A stretch of 64,000 nt of DNA from Metridium senile (Eukaryota > Cnidaria > Anthozoa > Actiniaria > Metridiidae): the NCBI GenBank assembly GCA_949775045.1, contig OX459103.1, forward strand, positions 765,501-829,500, read 5' to 3'. Within the stretch, counting starts at the first letter, position 1. Every line of letters begins with the position of its first letter. Position numbers and translations under genes: made by a program. This document shows, piece by piece, positions 24,328 through 35,072 of this stretch. The notes below the pieces were generated by a model, which saw only the letters and a program-made list of their open reading frames with translations, was not told the DNA's origin and made no database searches.

Positions 24328-27180
24328 ATGGACAAACGATCAATCACAGTGTTTTTAGTGGTACTTATGGTAGTATCGGCCCTTGCAGTACCAAAAGAGA
24401 TCATCAACAGAAGAATTCAGAATAAAAGAAGTAGAATGCACGGATTACAAGGTAAATATAGAATAGCCTACTGAGAAGGATTTATTGAAGTACTTATTGT
24501 ATATTTAACAATTATTCGCCGAAGGCGAAGTGGTTATCGGGCGAATATTTAAGTTTTAGCATATACACAATCCACAACCGAACAAAAAAATAAAGAAATG
24601 AAAATTCTTGTATAAAAAGTAAAATGTATGCGTAATATTACAAAGCGTGACAAGACGCACGATCTTCAGCGGTAGATATGGTCTAATATCACGATATAGC
24701 GAACCAATGAGAGCGCGCGTTCTTATAAGGTTGAGAATTGTGTATATACTAAAGTATTTTATCTCACGTCATTTAAAATACAGCCAATCAGAATGCTTGA
24801 AAGCCGTTGTACATTCGGCAGTATTCACCTGCCTCTTCCCATAAGACATTGCGGGTTCTCTTTGTTTTATATGTTGTGGGATAAAATAGTTATACAATGT
24901 TTTCTCGTGACATACCTTGAATATCACACTCGTCACTTGTATTTTCTTGGCATACACACTCGCCCAATGCTCGTGTGTATACTAGAAAATACACGTGGTA
25001 TATTCCACAGTATGCCATTCGAAACCATGGTATAACCGTAGTATTCATATTTGATATTTCTTCATTTTGTTTACAATTTTTTAAACGACGCATATATATA
25101 TATATATATAGATTTTTATATGTGGCGCTCGAAGTACCTATCGTTAATATTATTGAGGTGCGGATCTAGGGATGTCCCTTCAGGCAACGGACCACCCTAC
25201 GCAATTACCCTTATTTTATTTACGACATCTAGGGACTAGACACCCCCTAACACCTTAAGAGCCCTTCATTTGCATTAGGGACACCCCTTGACAAATTGCT
25301 CGATCCGTCCCTGTTATTATTAAGTAGATGTAACTCATTTACGGTAATTTTAATATCTATTTTCAGATGACATCAAGGCACTGAGAGCAATTGAAGAAGA
25401 TGAATGTAAAGACTTATATATGAGCTGTTTCTATAATACGTTCTTTGAAGACGTGTGCAGTATGGAACAAGAAGCATCGAATTGTAGAAAAACATGTGGA
25501 CTATGTATGTTATATTTATCATTGTTATTATCATGCATCATATAGTCATCGTTATTATTATAAATCATATGATTATCATCATCAATTATCATCGTCGTTA
25601 TAGATATTATCATCATCATCGATCATCATTATCATTGTTATCGTTATTATCAATACGGTCATCATTATCATTATCATCATTATCATCGTTATTATCAATA
25701 CGGTCATCATTATCATCATCTTCATCGATCATCATTATCATCGTTATTATCAATACGGTCATCATTATCATCATCATCATCGATCATCATTATCATCGTT
25801 ATTATCAATACGGTCATCATTATCATCGTTATTATCAATACGGTCATCATTATCATCATCGATCATCATTATCATCGTTATTATCAATATGGTCATCATT
25901 ATCATCATCGATTATCATTATCATCGTTATTATCGTTATTATCAATATGGTCATCATTATCATCATCGATCATCATTATCATCGTTATTATCAATACGGT
26001 CATCATTATCATCATCATCATCGATCATCATTATCATCGTTATTATCAATACGGTCATCATTATCATCATCATCGTCGATCATCATTATCATCGTTATTA
26101 TCAATACGGTCATCATTATCATCATCGATCATCATTATCATCGTTATTATCAATATGGTCATCATTATCATCATCGATTATCATTATCATCGTTATTATC
26201 AATACGGTCATCATTATCATCATCATCATCGATCATCATTATCATCGTTATTATCAATACGGTCATCATTATCATCATCATCGTCGATCATCATTATCAT
26301 CGTTATTATCAATATGGTCATCATCATCATCATCGATCATCATTATCATCGTTATTATCAATACGGTCATCATTATCATCATCATCATCGATCATCATTA
26401 TCATCGTTATTATCAATACGGTCATCATTATCATCATCATCATCGATCATCATTATCATCGTTATTATCAATACGGTCATCATTATCATCGTTATTATCA
26501 GGTCGATATTGTGTCATATCTGATATCATCTTTATAAACATTATCGTTATTATCACCATCACTATCATCATCATTATTCAGTATTGTCAATAATATCATC
26601 ACTATCATTATCATCATCATCGTTATTATCACATTATCGTTATTATCACCATCGCTATCATCATCATCATCATTATTCAGTATTGTCAATAATATCATCA
26701 CTATCATTATCATCATCATCGTCATCGATATTGTGTCATATCGTTATCGATCATCATCATCTTTATAAACATTATCGTTATTATCACCATCACTATCATT
26801 ATCATCATCCTTGTTATTGTCATAACCATCATCACTATCATCATCATCATCATTGTTATTGCGGTCAATAATATCATCACTATCATTATCATCATCATAT
26901 ATCGTGATCGTTACGATCGTCATCATCATATCATTATCGATCATCATCATCTTTATAAACATTATCGTTATTAATACCATCTTTATTCCTTATGGTTATA
27001 TCACCACAATCACCATATTTACAAACATTATCGTTATAATCACCTTCACTATCAATATCATCATCATTACTATTGTCATTACCATCATCATTTTACTATT
27101 TGTTCTATTGATAGTTTTACTCTTCACATTTTCAATCATCAAACTAAACCAGTAATTCTCTTTTTTTCCTGACAGGCTGA
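24328..27180 (+). CDS. ShK gene A: secreted six-cysteine ShK-domain precursor
   Basis: Three coding exons: 24328-24451, 25367-25504 and 27176-27180, all introns phase 1, 88 residues. Exon 1 encodes a signal peptide (a basic start then Val/Leu-rich core, about 20 residues) and a basic propeptide containing an Asn-Lys-Arg site. Exon 2 holds five cysteines and part of the sixth codon of a ShK domain, spacing 6-9-8-3-2. Exon 3 supplies only the last two bases of the sixth Cys codon and the TGA. The family includes sea-anemone potassium-channel blockers, but between the third and fourth cysteines I see no Lys-Tyr pair of the blocking type, so channel activity is uncertain. It could be a toxin, a neuropeptide-like ShK peptide or another secreted factor. 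The start is the last of several tandem copies, chosen because only it reads on to a donor (CAAG|GTAAAT). Confidence 0.82.
24452..25366 (+). other. Intron 1 of ShK gene A
   Basis: Donor GTAAAT, acceptor ATTTTCAG. It contains a short hairpin at ~24517-24545 (TTCGCCGAAGGCGAA) and, near 25150-25320, a worn inverted-repeat element with GGTGCGGATCTAGGGA and CGATCCGTCCCT ends, possibly related to the GGCGGATCCAGG element at 47.3 kb. Confidence 0.65.
25505..27175. repeat. Intron 2 of ShK gene A, filled by an (ATC/ATT)n array
   Basis: From ~25510 to ~27100 the intron is a trinucleotide-based array. The regular part (25.62-26.50 kb) repeats a ~45-50-bp unit holding CGATCATCATTATCATCGTT and TATCAATACGGTCATC. 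Long Ile/His/Ser frames across it are artefacts. The acceptor is CTGACAG at 27169-27175. Confidence 0.93.
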
Positions 27181-27350
27181 TAAATAACAAAGATGAACCA
27201 GATATCGAAATATATATAATCGCTGTCACACAACGCTCCGTCACGTCCCCTGTCACGACAGCCCTGTAGACTAGTCTATATGTAACATAAACATATCATC
27301 TATCGGTATAACTTATATGTATCATGTGACATCAATGTGCAACTATATGG

Positions 27351-27356
27351 AATAAA
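27351..27356 (+). terminator. Poly(A) signal of ShK gene A
   Basis: AATAAA about 170 bp after the stop codon, in unique sequence, just before the minisatellite begins. Confidence 0.65.
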
Positions 27357-27404
27357 AAGAGAGAATTAAATAGCGTTGTTTTAGCTTGTTTGTTTGTTAG
27401 TCTC

Positions 27405-27980
27405 TTTAAAAAGCCCATGAAAAGCCTATGAAAAGCCTATGAAAAGCCTAAGAAAAGCCTATGATTGGAAAGCCTATGAAAAGCATATGGAAAGCCTATG
27501 GAAAGCCTATGAAAAGCCTATGAAAAGCCTATGAATACCCTATGAAAAGCCTATGAAACGCCTATGAATACCCTATGAAAAGCCTATGGAAAGCCTATGG
27601 AAAGCCTATGGAAAGCCTATGAAAAGCCTATGAAAAGACTATGAAAAGCATATGAAAAGCCTATGATTGGAAAGCCTGTGAAAAGCCTATGGAAAGCCTA
27701 TGGAAAGCCTATGGAAAGCCTATGAAAAGCCTATGATTGGAAAGCCTGTGAAAAGCCTATGATTGGAAAGCCTATGGAAAGCCTATGGAAAGCCTATGAA
27801 AAGCCTATGAATAGCCTATGAAAAGCCTATGATTGGAAAGCCTATGATTGAAAAGCCTATGAAAAGCCTACGAAAAGCCTATGAATAGCCTATGATTGGA
27901 AAGCCTGTGAAAAGCCTATGGAAAGCCTAAGAAACCTTATGAAAACCCTATGAAAACCTTACGAAAACCCTGTAAAAAGC
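27405..27980. repeat. AAAAGCCTATG minisatellite, ~50 copies
   Basis: An 11-bp unit (AAAAGCCTATG or GAAAGCCTATG) with an occasional ATTG insertion. Degenerates at the right end to AAAACCCTATG. Non-coding. Confidence 0.96.
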
Positions 27981-28317
27981 ATATTTGTAGTTTTTGCTTT
28001 TGTTTTTTTTGTTTGTTTGTGTGTCGATAGTTTGTTTTTGTTTGTCAGTTTTGTTTGACTATAGATTATAGTTATAAAAATAATGGAGCCACTGGTATCT
28101 GTGGGGGAGGGGTGGTCTCTCATCAACCCAGTTCGCTATACTTATTTTTATATTGTTTCAAATATGAACATATAACTTGAGGCATCAGAGACAATGTGAT
28201 ATTCCCAAGTGATGGTTTAAACTAGCCTCCTCCATAGGAACTCCTTTGGGGTTCCTTTGTTACGTTTTTATTGACCGTGAGGAGAATGCGAACGAGAGCA
28301 GTTTTTCTCTCCCCTTT

Positions 28318-28940
28318 TTCTATACCCATGAAATAAAATCAGATCGCTACTGTAGAATAGAGCGCAAAATGTACACTACATGGCATGAAATACAAATCAG
28401 ATTGCTACTGTAGAATAAATATCGAAGCTTAGCGGTGTATCCATATTCCTGGGTATTATGATTACGTAGATTATTTTAGTAGCAAACATATTCATGAAAA
28501 ATAAATAACTAGAAAAAAAAACAAAAACAAAAACAGAACTGAAAAATAGAGGCTCGAACCCTGGTCCGTAGGATCGATTTAATATGCTAATTTTATGCAA
28601 AACCTAAAAAAAGGACCATACATCCAGACGTCAAAGCGCTGAATCGTCGTATGGATTTACATTAAGGCAGGGGATTTGGGTCCCCCACCATGCTATGGTT
28701 GCTGGCCTGACAGATAGCTTTGCAGTCAAAGAGGGAGGAAACGCTCGGATCCTAGGCCATCAATGAACGCACCTTACCGCTCCACCATCGTGTCTACCGA
28801 TTGTTTTAGGGTTCACAATAACCTAGTGTACAGCGTGAATGGACTGTATATTGTTATGCAAATTAAGTGTAACCGTGGCGCGCGTCGTTAAATCCTGGCA
28901 TTTGAACGCACCATGACCAGGGTTCGAGTCTCCATCAATG
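28318..28940. mobile_element. Dispersed repeat with tRNA-like promoter boxes, copy 1
   Basis: At least 410 bp from ~28330 match the right end of the window (63591-64000) almost exactly. A B-box-like GGGTTCGAGCCTC lies on the minus strand at 28551-28563. Further right, GGGTTCGAGTCTCC on the plus strand (~28920) with GTGGCGCGCGTCGTTAAAT upstream looks like a tRNA A/B-box pair. Together the two GGGTTCGAG segments form inverted ends around ~380 bp. It may be a tRNA-derived SINE or a composite; no coding sequence. Confidence 0.65.
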
Positions 28941-29270
28941 ACTATTTTCTACTTTTTTCTTTTTTTATCTACATAATAGTTCCATATTTTATTCAATACC
29001 GGCAACATCAAGTGTCAGAATTATTATTATTCTTTTAATTATAAATTTGTATTTATTAATTGTTTCTACTATTGTAAGAAAAAAACCTTTACACTGATGA
29101 GTTTGTTCCATACTGTACTCTCAATATCACCTTTTTGGTTCCATATTCAGTTTCATAAGCTGCAGGTTCCAACCTTGACTGACACAGAATGTAACACCTT
29201 ACACCATAATGTACTACACCTATCCTAAAAAACAATCAATAGCGTTTTTCAACAAGATAAGTGGTTGTGG
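28941..29270. other. Non-coding spacer
   Basis: No supported feature. Confidence 0.5.
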
Positions 29271-29645
29271 AATAGAGCGCAAACACTATACCCATGAAAT
29301 AGAAATCCGTTTATACCAGTGTGCATGGAAGTGAGCACAAGCACTATATACCCATAAAATAGAAAATTGATTGCTACTTTGGAATAGAGTGTAAATTAAA
29401 CACTATATACCCTTGAAATAGAAATCAGATTGCTACTGTGGAATAGAGTGCAAACACTATACCCATGAAATAAAATCAGATCGCTACTGTAGAATAGAGC
29501 GCCAAATGTACACTACATATCCATGAAATAGAAATCAGATTGCTACTCTAGAATAAATATCGAAGCTTAGCGGTGTATCCATATTCCTGGGTATTATGAT
29601 TACGTAGATTATTTTAGTAGCAAACATATACATGAAAAATAAATA
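29271..29645. repeat. ~53-bp tandem repeat and a second partial copy of the 28.3-kb repeat
   Basis: Units with ACCCATGAAATAGAAATCAG and TGCTACTGTGGAATAGAG repeat about five times. The last (29460-29645) runs into the sequence GAATAAATATCGAAGCTTAG found at 28.42 and 63.68 kb. Confidence 0.85.
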
Positions 29646-30000
29646 TTACAAATCTGATCCTTCGTAGCGGCGCTTTGGGGGGAGGGGACTGGATGAAATG
29701 TCAACACTTTGTAACACATGCAGACATCCCGGTACATAGAAATATATGTCCAGCAGATTCATACAGCCCAAAATCCATCTTTATTTTCGTGACGTTTATT
29801 TCTCAAAAAGTTAATCTTGATGATAATGTTTCTGAGACTTAGTTTTCATTTTCTCAATAAAAACATTATGAAATTTGGGATAAGGACATTTCTCTTTAAA
29901 ATAACCTGAAATTAGTCATAAATGATTATTTATGTGCACATGTTTATTTTTGTGCACATTTTAAACATTTTGTTAACATTAATCAGCCAATTTAGTTCTT
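29646..30000. other. Non-coding spacer
   Basis: No gene recognised; unique-looking AT-rich sequence. Confidence 0.5.
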
Positions 30001-30001
30001 C

Positions 30002-30163
30002 CTCACCCTCGGGACTTTCCAAAGTGGCCGCTTAATAGAGCCGGGTTGGCCGCAGGAAAGAAGTATAGAATAGTTAAAGGAATAGATTTGGGACTTTTTA
30101 TTCTGACCGCCTAATAGAGGGTGACCGCTTATGGGTGACCGCTTAATAGAGGTACCACTGTAT
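30002..30163. mobile_element. Truncated relative of the CAGTGGTA MITE
   Basis: CACCCTCGGGACTTTCCAAA, GGCCGCTTAATAGAG, GATTTGGGACTTTTTATT and the right end AGAGGTACCACTG followed by TA match the element at 15.93-16.23 kb. The left terminus is missing. Confidence 0.7.
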
Positions 30164-30743
30164 ATGTATTGTGTATGATCTATGTATGATACATTATGAC
30201 TTTCAATCCCTCGGAATCCCTTCTGTTCAGTAGCCCGAGTAATCGCTCACAGAGCGTCTAGTTTTATAATGTTTAAAGTAAAATAAGTAATAAATGGATA
30301 TTTTATTCCGAGTGCATTCCATTCAAAACAATATACGAGCTTGTTATGGGGAGTAAATATGCTCATGTATTATTCAATAAAGTTCAACCCTCCTCATCCA
30401 AGTAAATGGACAGTTGTGATGTTGTATTAGGAATATGAGTAATTTTTTTTAGTTAATCTCAAGCACTCTCAAAGCCTAATGGATATTGTTAATGAATAAA
30501 GTAGGTAAAACATTATTTATTTATATTAAAGTTAAAATATATCGAACAATATCGTATTTTAATTTCTCCATTTAACGAACAGTTTCTGATAGTTAGAATT
30601 GTAGAATGTAGAATTTCAAATTCAAAGACACGATTATCATCATCACTGATATTTTCCCTATTTGCGCCAGAACGTCCTTAGAGCGAGTCATTGGAGACGC
30701 TGCTCCAATAAATTCTTAAAGTTTATTATATTTGACAAGAAAA

Positions 30744-30776
30744 ATTACTCCGACGAGGCTCGAAACGTCAGTAAAG
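30744..30776 (+). other. Shortened hammerhead-like hairpin
   Basis: ATTACTCCGACGAGGCTCGA followed by AACGTCAGTAAAG is the same motif with the stem II loop deleted. Followed by a worn match to the satellite start (ACATTTTTTACGATGTAACA). Confidence 0.5.
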
Positions 30777-31128
30777 TGAAGTCCACATTTTTTACGATGT
30801 AACAAATTTCATTATTACCCTCTCTATAAACAAACAGAACAATATGTACATTGCAAAGCTTTTCCCTTTAGGAATTACATGAGCCTTTAAAACAAGATCA
30901 TTTCATGTAATTTATACCATTTCCTGATGATGACTATGTAGTTAAAAACGTTCGAATAAAGTAACAACAAATCTAAACGCCTTATTTTCTACAAATTTCA
31001 TTATGTTACCTATATTTGACCAGAGCTTTACAAACTGCCTGCCTGCCTTACATCTTTATCGAGTTTAAAATAGCAACAATTTATTTATCAACCAACTGTT
31101 TAATATCTTTCAATTTGTTACTTTAATA

Positions 31129-31358
31129 CACACTTACTTGCAGTAAGGTTGTCATACAAAATAGAACATTTGTCACAAAGAAAATAGAACATTTGTGATT
31201 TAGTGCGAAAGGACTTAATTAAAAGACAAAAGAGAGAGTTCAGCTTGAGTGATCTTCTTTTGTCTTTTAATCAATTCCTTTCGTACTAAATCACAAATGT
31301 TCTATTTTCTTTATAACAAATTTATATTTTTGTATGACAACCTTACTGCAAGTAGGTG
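31129..31358. mobile_element. TA-flanked foldback MITE, copy 1
   Basis: Left end CACACTTACTTGCAGTAAGG, right end (inverted) CACCTACTTGCAGTAAGG. TA lies immediately outside both ends. The arms pair nearly throughout, through GTTGTCATACAAAA and AGAACATTTGT. A related copy is at 47906-48089. TA duplication suggests a Tc1/mariner-type MITE. Confidence 0.82.
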
Positions 31359-31493
31359 TATGACATTCAACTGTATATACTGTTTAAAGTATCTGTCATG
31401 TTTATCTCATCCTAAAAGAGTGTTATTTGTCCGAATAAACATCAAATTGATTGGTTAGAATAATGCTGAGGTTCTTGAGAGAGAGATAAGAGA

Positions 31494-34400
31494 CATAATA
31501 ATAATAATAATAAACTTTATTTCTATAGCGCACTTATCCTATGCTCAAGGCGCTTTACAAAGAAGATAATTAACTATTTACAACTGATGAAAAATTAAAT
31601 TATAAGTAAAAATTCTAAAGCAAATATGATTTATAAAACTATAAAAATATGATATAACTACTTCTAAAATTCACAATATATACAATTATAAAATAATAAT
31701 AATAATAATAATAATAATCCTTAAAATAGTTTTTCGTTTTTCTTATATTTCGTAAAAAGGTATGTTTTTAGCTTTTTCTTAAAACTTTCAACAGTTGTTA
31801 TGCTGCGTAAATCATATGGTAGATTGTTCCAAAGTCTTGGTGCCAGATTGGAGAATGCTCTCTCTCCATACGTTTTTGTATGCGATCTTGGTTCTTTTAA
31901 TAATTTCTGTGAGACAGATCTCAACGATCTGGAGTACTGCCTATAATGGAGCTTTGAACTTAAGTAGTCAGGTGCTTTAGCATTAAGACATTTGAAGACG
32001 ATCAGTAACGTTTTAAAGGTAAATCTATAGTGTACAGGTAGCCAATGGAGTTCATGCAGCAATGGTGTAATATGATCGTATTTTCGTCCCTGGCATACCA
32101 CTCTGGCTGCAGTATTCTGAACATACTGCAGCCTCTGTATTTGATATTTAGGCAGGCCAGACAACAATGAATTACAATAGTCTAATTTAGATGTCACAAA
32201 GGCATGGACTATGGTAGCAGCAGAATCTTTGGTTAAATACTTGCGTATTTTGGATATATTGCGTAGGTGGTAGAACGACGACTTACAAACAGTGGACAGG
32301 TGCGCATTAAAGGACATAGTGTCATCAAATTTTACACCCAAACTACTGGCTGATGTCGACAGAGTAACGTTTTCAGTTCCAACCAGCAAGGACTGTACAG
32401 GTGGCGATGTTCGAAATTTAGAGTGTAATAATATGATTTCAGTTTTTTCATTATTTAGTTTGAGTTCATTCAAGTTCATCCAGTTACAAATAGATGTGAT
32501 ACATTCCTCAATTTTAGATTTCGCTAGGCTAACCTCGTGTGTTGTGAAGGAAAAATACAATTGGTTGTCATCAGCGTACATATGGTAGTCCAAGCCGTGT
32601 GATTGTATAACTTCAGCAAGTGGTGCGGTGTAAAGTAAGTACAATACTGGTCCCAACACAGACCCTTGCGGGACACCGACTGTGAGATCACGTAGTGTAG
32701 AATTTGAGTTATTTATGCTGACAAACTGAGTTCTGCTGGAGAGGTATGATCGAAACCATTCCAAAACTGCACCTTGAATACCAAAAGTATTTTGAAGTCG
32801 ACACAACAAGCGTGAATGATTAACTGTATCAAACGCAGCTGATAGATCTAAAAGTACTAAGAAAACATTTTCTCCTCTGTCTAGAGAGAGCAGAATGTCA
32901 TCTGTGATAGTAAGCAGGGCTGTCTCTGTACTGTGACATGTTTTGTAAGCAGACTGTAGTGGTTCATGTAGGTTGTTGTTCTTTAAATATTTGTTCAGTT
33001 GATGATATACAGATTTTTCAATTAATTTAGATAGAAACTTCAGGTTAGAGACTGGACGAAAATTGGTAAACAGCTCAAAGTCGGCATTAGGTTTTTTTAG
33101 TAGGGGTGTTAATAGGGCAGTCTTCAGGTCCTCCGGCATTACCCCGGTAGACAGGGATAAATTTATGACCCTTTTGAATACTGGAACTAAGTTACCATAA
33201 TATTCTTTCATAATAGTAGCGGGCAATGGATCTAATGAACATGACTTGATTTTAGACCTTGTGATTAAATCCATTATATCTTTCTCGGTGACGATTTCAA
33301 ATTCACTAAAGGAGGAAGGACAGGTTTTCTCAGTAACGGCTTTATTGTATTGTTCTTGATTCATAGCAAAGCCATTACGAATGTTTTCAATCTTGGTTGC
33401 AAAAAAATCTGCAAATGAATTGGCTAATTCTTGGTCATTTTTTGCTGAAGGATAGTACGTATCATTGTTCTTCTGAAGTAACTTGTCAACTGTACGAAAA
33501 AGCTGTTTGGAATTATTGGCGTTTTCTTTTATAATATTTGAGTAGTATTCTTCTTTAGCTTTATACAACATTTCATTCACTAATGAGCATTGCTTTAAAT
33601 AGTTTGTTTTGTCATGTTCATGTCTAGTTGAACGCCACTTACGTTCGAGTCGACGTCGAATTCTCTTCTGATTGGCTATATCCTCATTGTACCATGGAGC
33701 ATTGGGCCTGTTGACTATTGTGCGAGATTTCGTCGGGGCAAATTTGTCCAAAGTCTCTCGAAGCACAACGTCGTACCTCATGACTAGTGATTGAAGGTTG
33801 GTATTTTCCTCGAATAAGTCAGAACTGTTAATCATCTCATCAAATGACTTATAGTCAAAATTTTTAAGTCTACGAGAGACAACAGTTTTTCTTTGGTTCG
33901 CCGGTTTCCGTAACTTTAGATTGAACAAAATAGCTTTATGATCAGATACGCAGAATTGATTTAAAATTTCCACGTTGTTTACATCTAGATTATCAGAATT
34001 ATTCCTTGTAATGACAAGATCCAATGTGTGCCCAAGTCTATGGGTGGGGACCGTAACATGCTGTGTGAGATTAAACAAGTGCAGTAGATCCACAAGGCGA
34101 TTCGCCGCTCCATTAGCTCTATCATCTACATGAAAGTTAAAGTCACCCCATATCAAAAGTTCTTCTGGACAAAGTACAACTTCCTCAAGATAGCTGGAGA
34201 ATTCTTCGAAGAATAAATTTAACATTGTACTTTCTGGAGGACGATAGACGACAATCACTCTGAGGGATTTACGACCAATAAAGGTCACATCTAAACACTC
34301 AAATGATCTAAACGAATGGTTCAATATTATTGTTTTGGCACTGATAGATGACTTGAACAGCAGACCAACACCCCCACCATTCCCAAACGGTCTGGGTTTG

Positions 34401-35070
34401 TGAACAAAGCGATATCCATTTGGACACAACTCTCCAATAATGACGTCACTGCCTTCAGCACGAAGCCAGGTTTCTGTGATGCCAATTAAGTCAATATTAT
34501 AATCAACAACGAGATCTTTGATTACGAGGGTCTTGTTGCGCACTGATCTCGCATTAATGAGACAGGCAGTGAAAAGTTTGTTGAACGTATGCTTGGGAGT
34601 CTCGTAAATGCGCCTCAAGTATTGTAAGTTGTTATGATTTACACCCTTTATAGTAGATGGTCGATTATAGGCATTCGAGTGACGAGAAGAGCGCGATGAA
34701 ATAATAGTAGTAATTCTGTTGTTGTTGTTGTCAGGACCCGGGTTGAGCTTGAATACTAAATCACTGACGTCGAGAACAACGTGTAACGTAGCAACTGTGT
34801 TGGCATAATAGGCGCAAGGTCTTTTGTGGCGCCTAATCTTTATCTTCAGTGGACCATAGCAAGTACTAGACCGAATTAGCATAGATGTAACACATGAGTG
34901 AATGTGTTTTGATTTCCAAAACAATGGGAACAGTGTATGACCATGAGCGCACTGATGAATAATTAGCGCCTGACTCGGACAACTTGACGAAGACCAAGAC
35001 CAAGATGAAACTTGAAGAATATCTACGGAAAAATTGAGAATATTCGGTTCTAGACTGTCCCAAACAGTAC
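31494..35070 (-). mobile_element. CR1/L2-like LINE, apparently near full length
   Basis: The 1067-codon ORF is followed on the minus strand by a ~225-bp 3'UTR. It ends with GTAAAGCGCCTTGAGCATAG, GCGCTATAGAAATAAAGTTT and an (ATT)n tail at 31496-31513. This stem-like AAAGCGC...GCGCTAT end with a short tandem tail is characteristic of CR1/L2-type elements. The 5' boundary is uncertain; I find no ORF1 upstream before ~35.07 kb. Confidence 0.75.
31721..34924 (-). CDS. LINE ORF2: APE-type endonuclease and reverse transcriptase, 1067 aa
   Basis: Uninterrupted ORF. Residues ~115-340 form an apurinic-like endonuclease: N124 in LINARSVRNK, E151 in GITETW, D261 and N263 in GDFNFH, D302 in GHTLDLVIT, and S327-D328-H329. 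Residues ~590-860 form the reverse transcriptase: LLDLSAAFDTVNH with D693 and D699, GVPQGSVLGP at ~750-759, and catalytic YADD at 783-786. The C-terminus (LHWLPVHYRF, then LAPRLWNNLP) is the conserved tail of CR1/L2-group LINEs. All key residues are present and there is no frameshift, so the copy is young or still competent. It makes the protein that nicks the target and copies its own RNA. The first ATG is taken as the start; the first ~100 residues carry no recognised domain. Confidence 0.95.
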   Translation of the reverse strand: MFWKSKHIHSCVTSMLIRSSTCYGPLKIKIRRHKRPCAYYANTVATLHVVLDVSDLVFKLNPGPDNNNNRITTIISSRSSRHSNAYNRPSTIKGVNHNNLQYLRRIYETPKHTFNKLFTACLINARSVRNKTLVIKDLVVDYNIDLIGITETWLRAEGSDVIIGELCPNGYRFVHKPRPFGNGGGVGLLFKSSISAKTIILNHSFRSFECLDVTFIGRKSLRVIVVYRPPESTMLNLFFEEFSSYLEEVVLCPEELLIWGDFNFHVDDRANGAANRLVDLLHLFNLTQHVTVPTHRLGHTLDLVITRNNSDNLDVNNVEILNQFCVSDHKAILFNLKLRKPANQRKTVVSRRLKNFDYKSFDEMINSSDLFEENTNLQSLVMRYDVVLRETLDKFAPTKSRTIVNRPNAPWYNEDIANQKRIRRRLERKWRSTRHEHDKTNYLKQCSLVNEMLYKAKEEYYSNIIKENANNSKQLFRTVDKLLQKNNDTYYPSAKNDQELANSFADFFATKIENIRNGFAMNQEQYNKAVTEKTCPSSFSEFEIVTEKDIMDLITRSKIKSCSLDPLPATIMKEYYGNLVPVFKRVINLSLSTGVMPEDLKTALLTPLLKKPNADFELFTNFRPVSNLKFLSKLIEKSVYHQLNKYLKNNNLHEPLQSAYKTCHSTETALLTITDDILLSLDRGENVFLVLLDLSAAFDTVNHSRLLCRLQNTFGIQGAVLEWFRSYLSSRTQFVSINNSNSTLRDLTVGVPQGSVLGPVLYLLYTAPLAEVIQSHGLDYHMYADDNQLYFSFTTHEVSLAKSKIEECITSICNWMNLNELKLNNEKTEIILLHSKFRTSPPVQSLLVGTENVTLSTSASSLGVKFDDTMSFNAHLSTVCKSSFYHLRNISKIRKYLTKDSAATIVHAFVTSKLDYCNSLLSGLPKYQIQRLQYVQNTAARVVCQGRKYDHITPLLHELHWLPVHYRFTFKTLLIVFKCLNAKAPDYLSSKLHYRQYSRSLRSVSQKLLKEPRSHTKTYGERAFSNLAPRLWNNLPYDLRSITTVESFKKKLKTYLFTKYKKNEKLF

Positions 35071-35072
35071 AT

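Noticed and set aside
25494..26593. Ile/His/Ser-rich frames of up to 347 codons
   Set aside because: They lie in an ATC/ATT array that forms intron 2 of ShK gene A.
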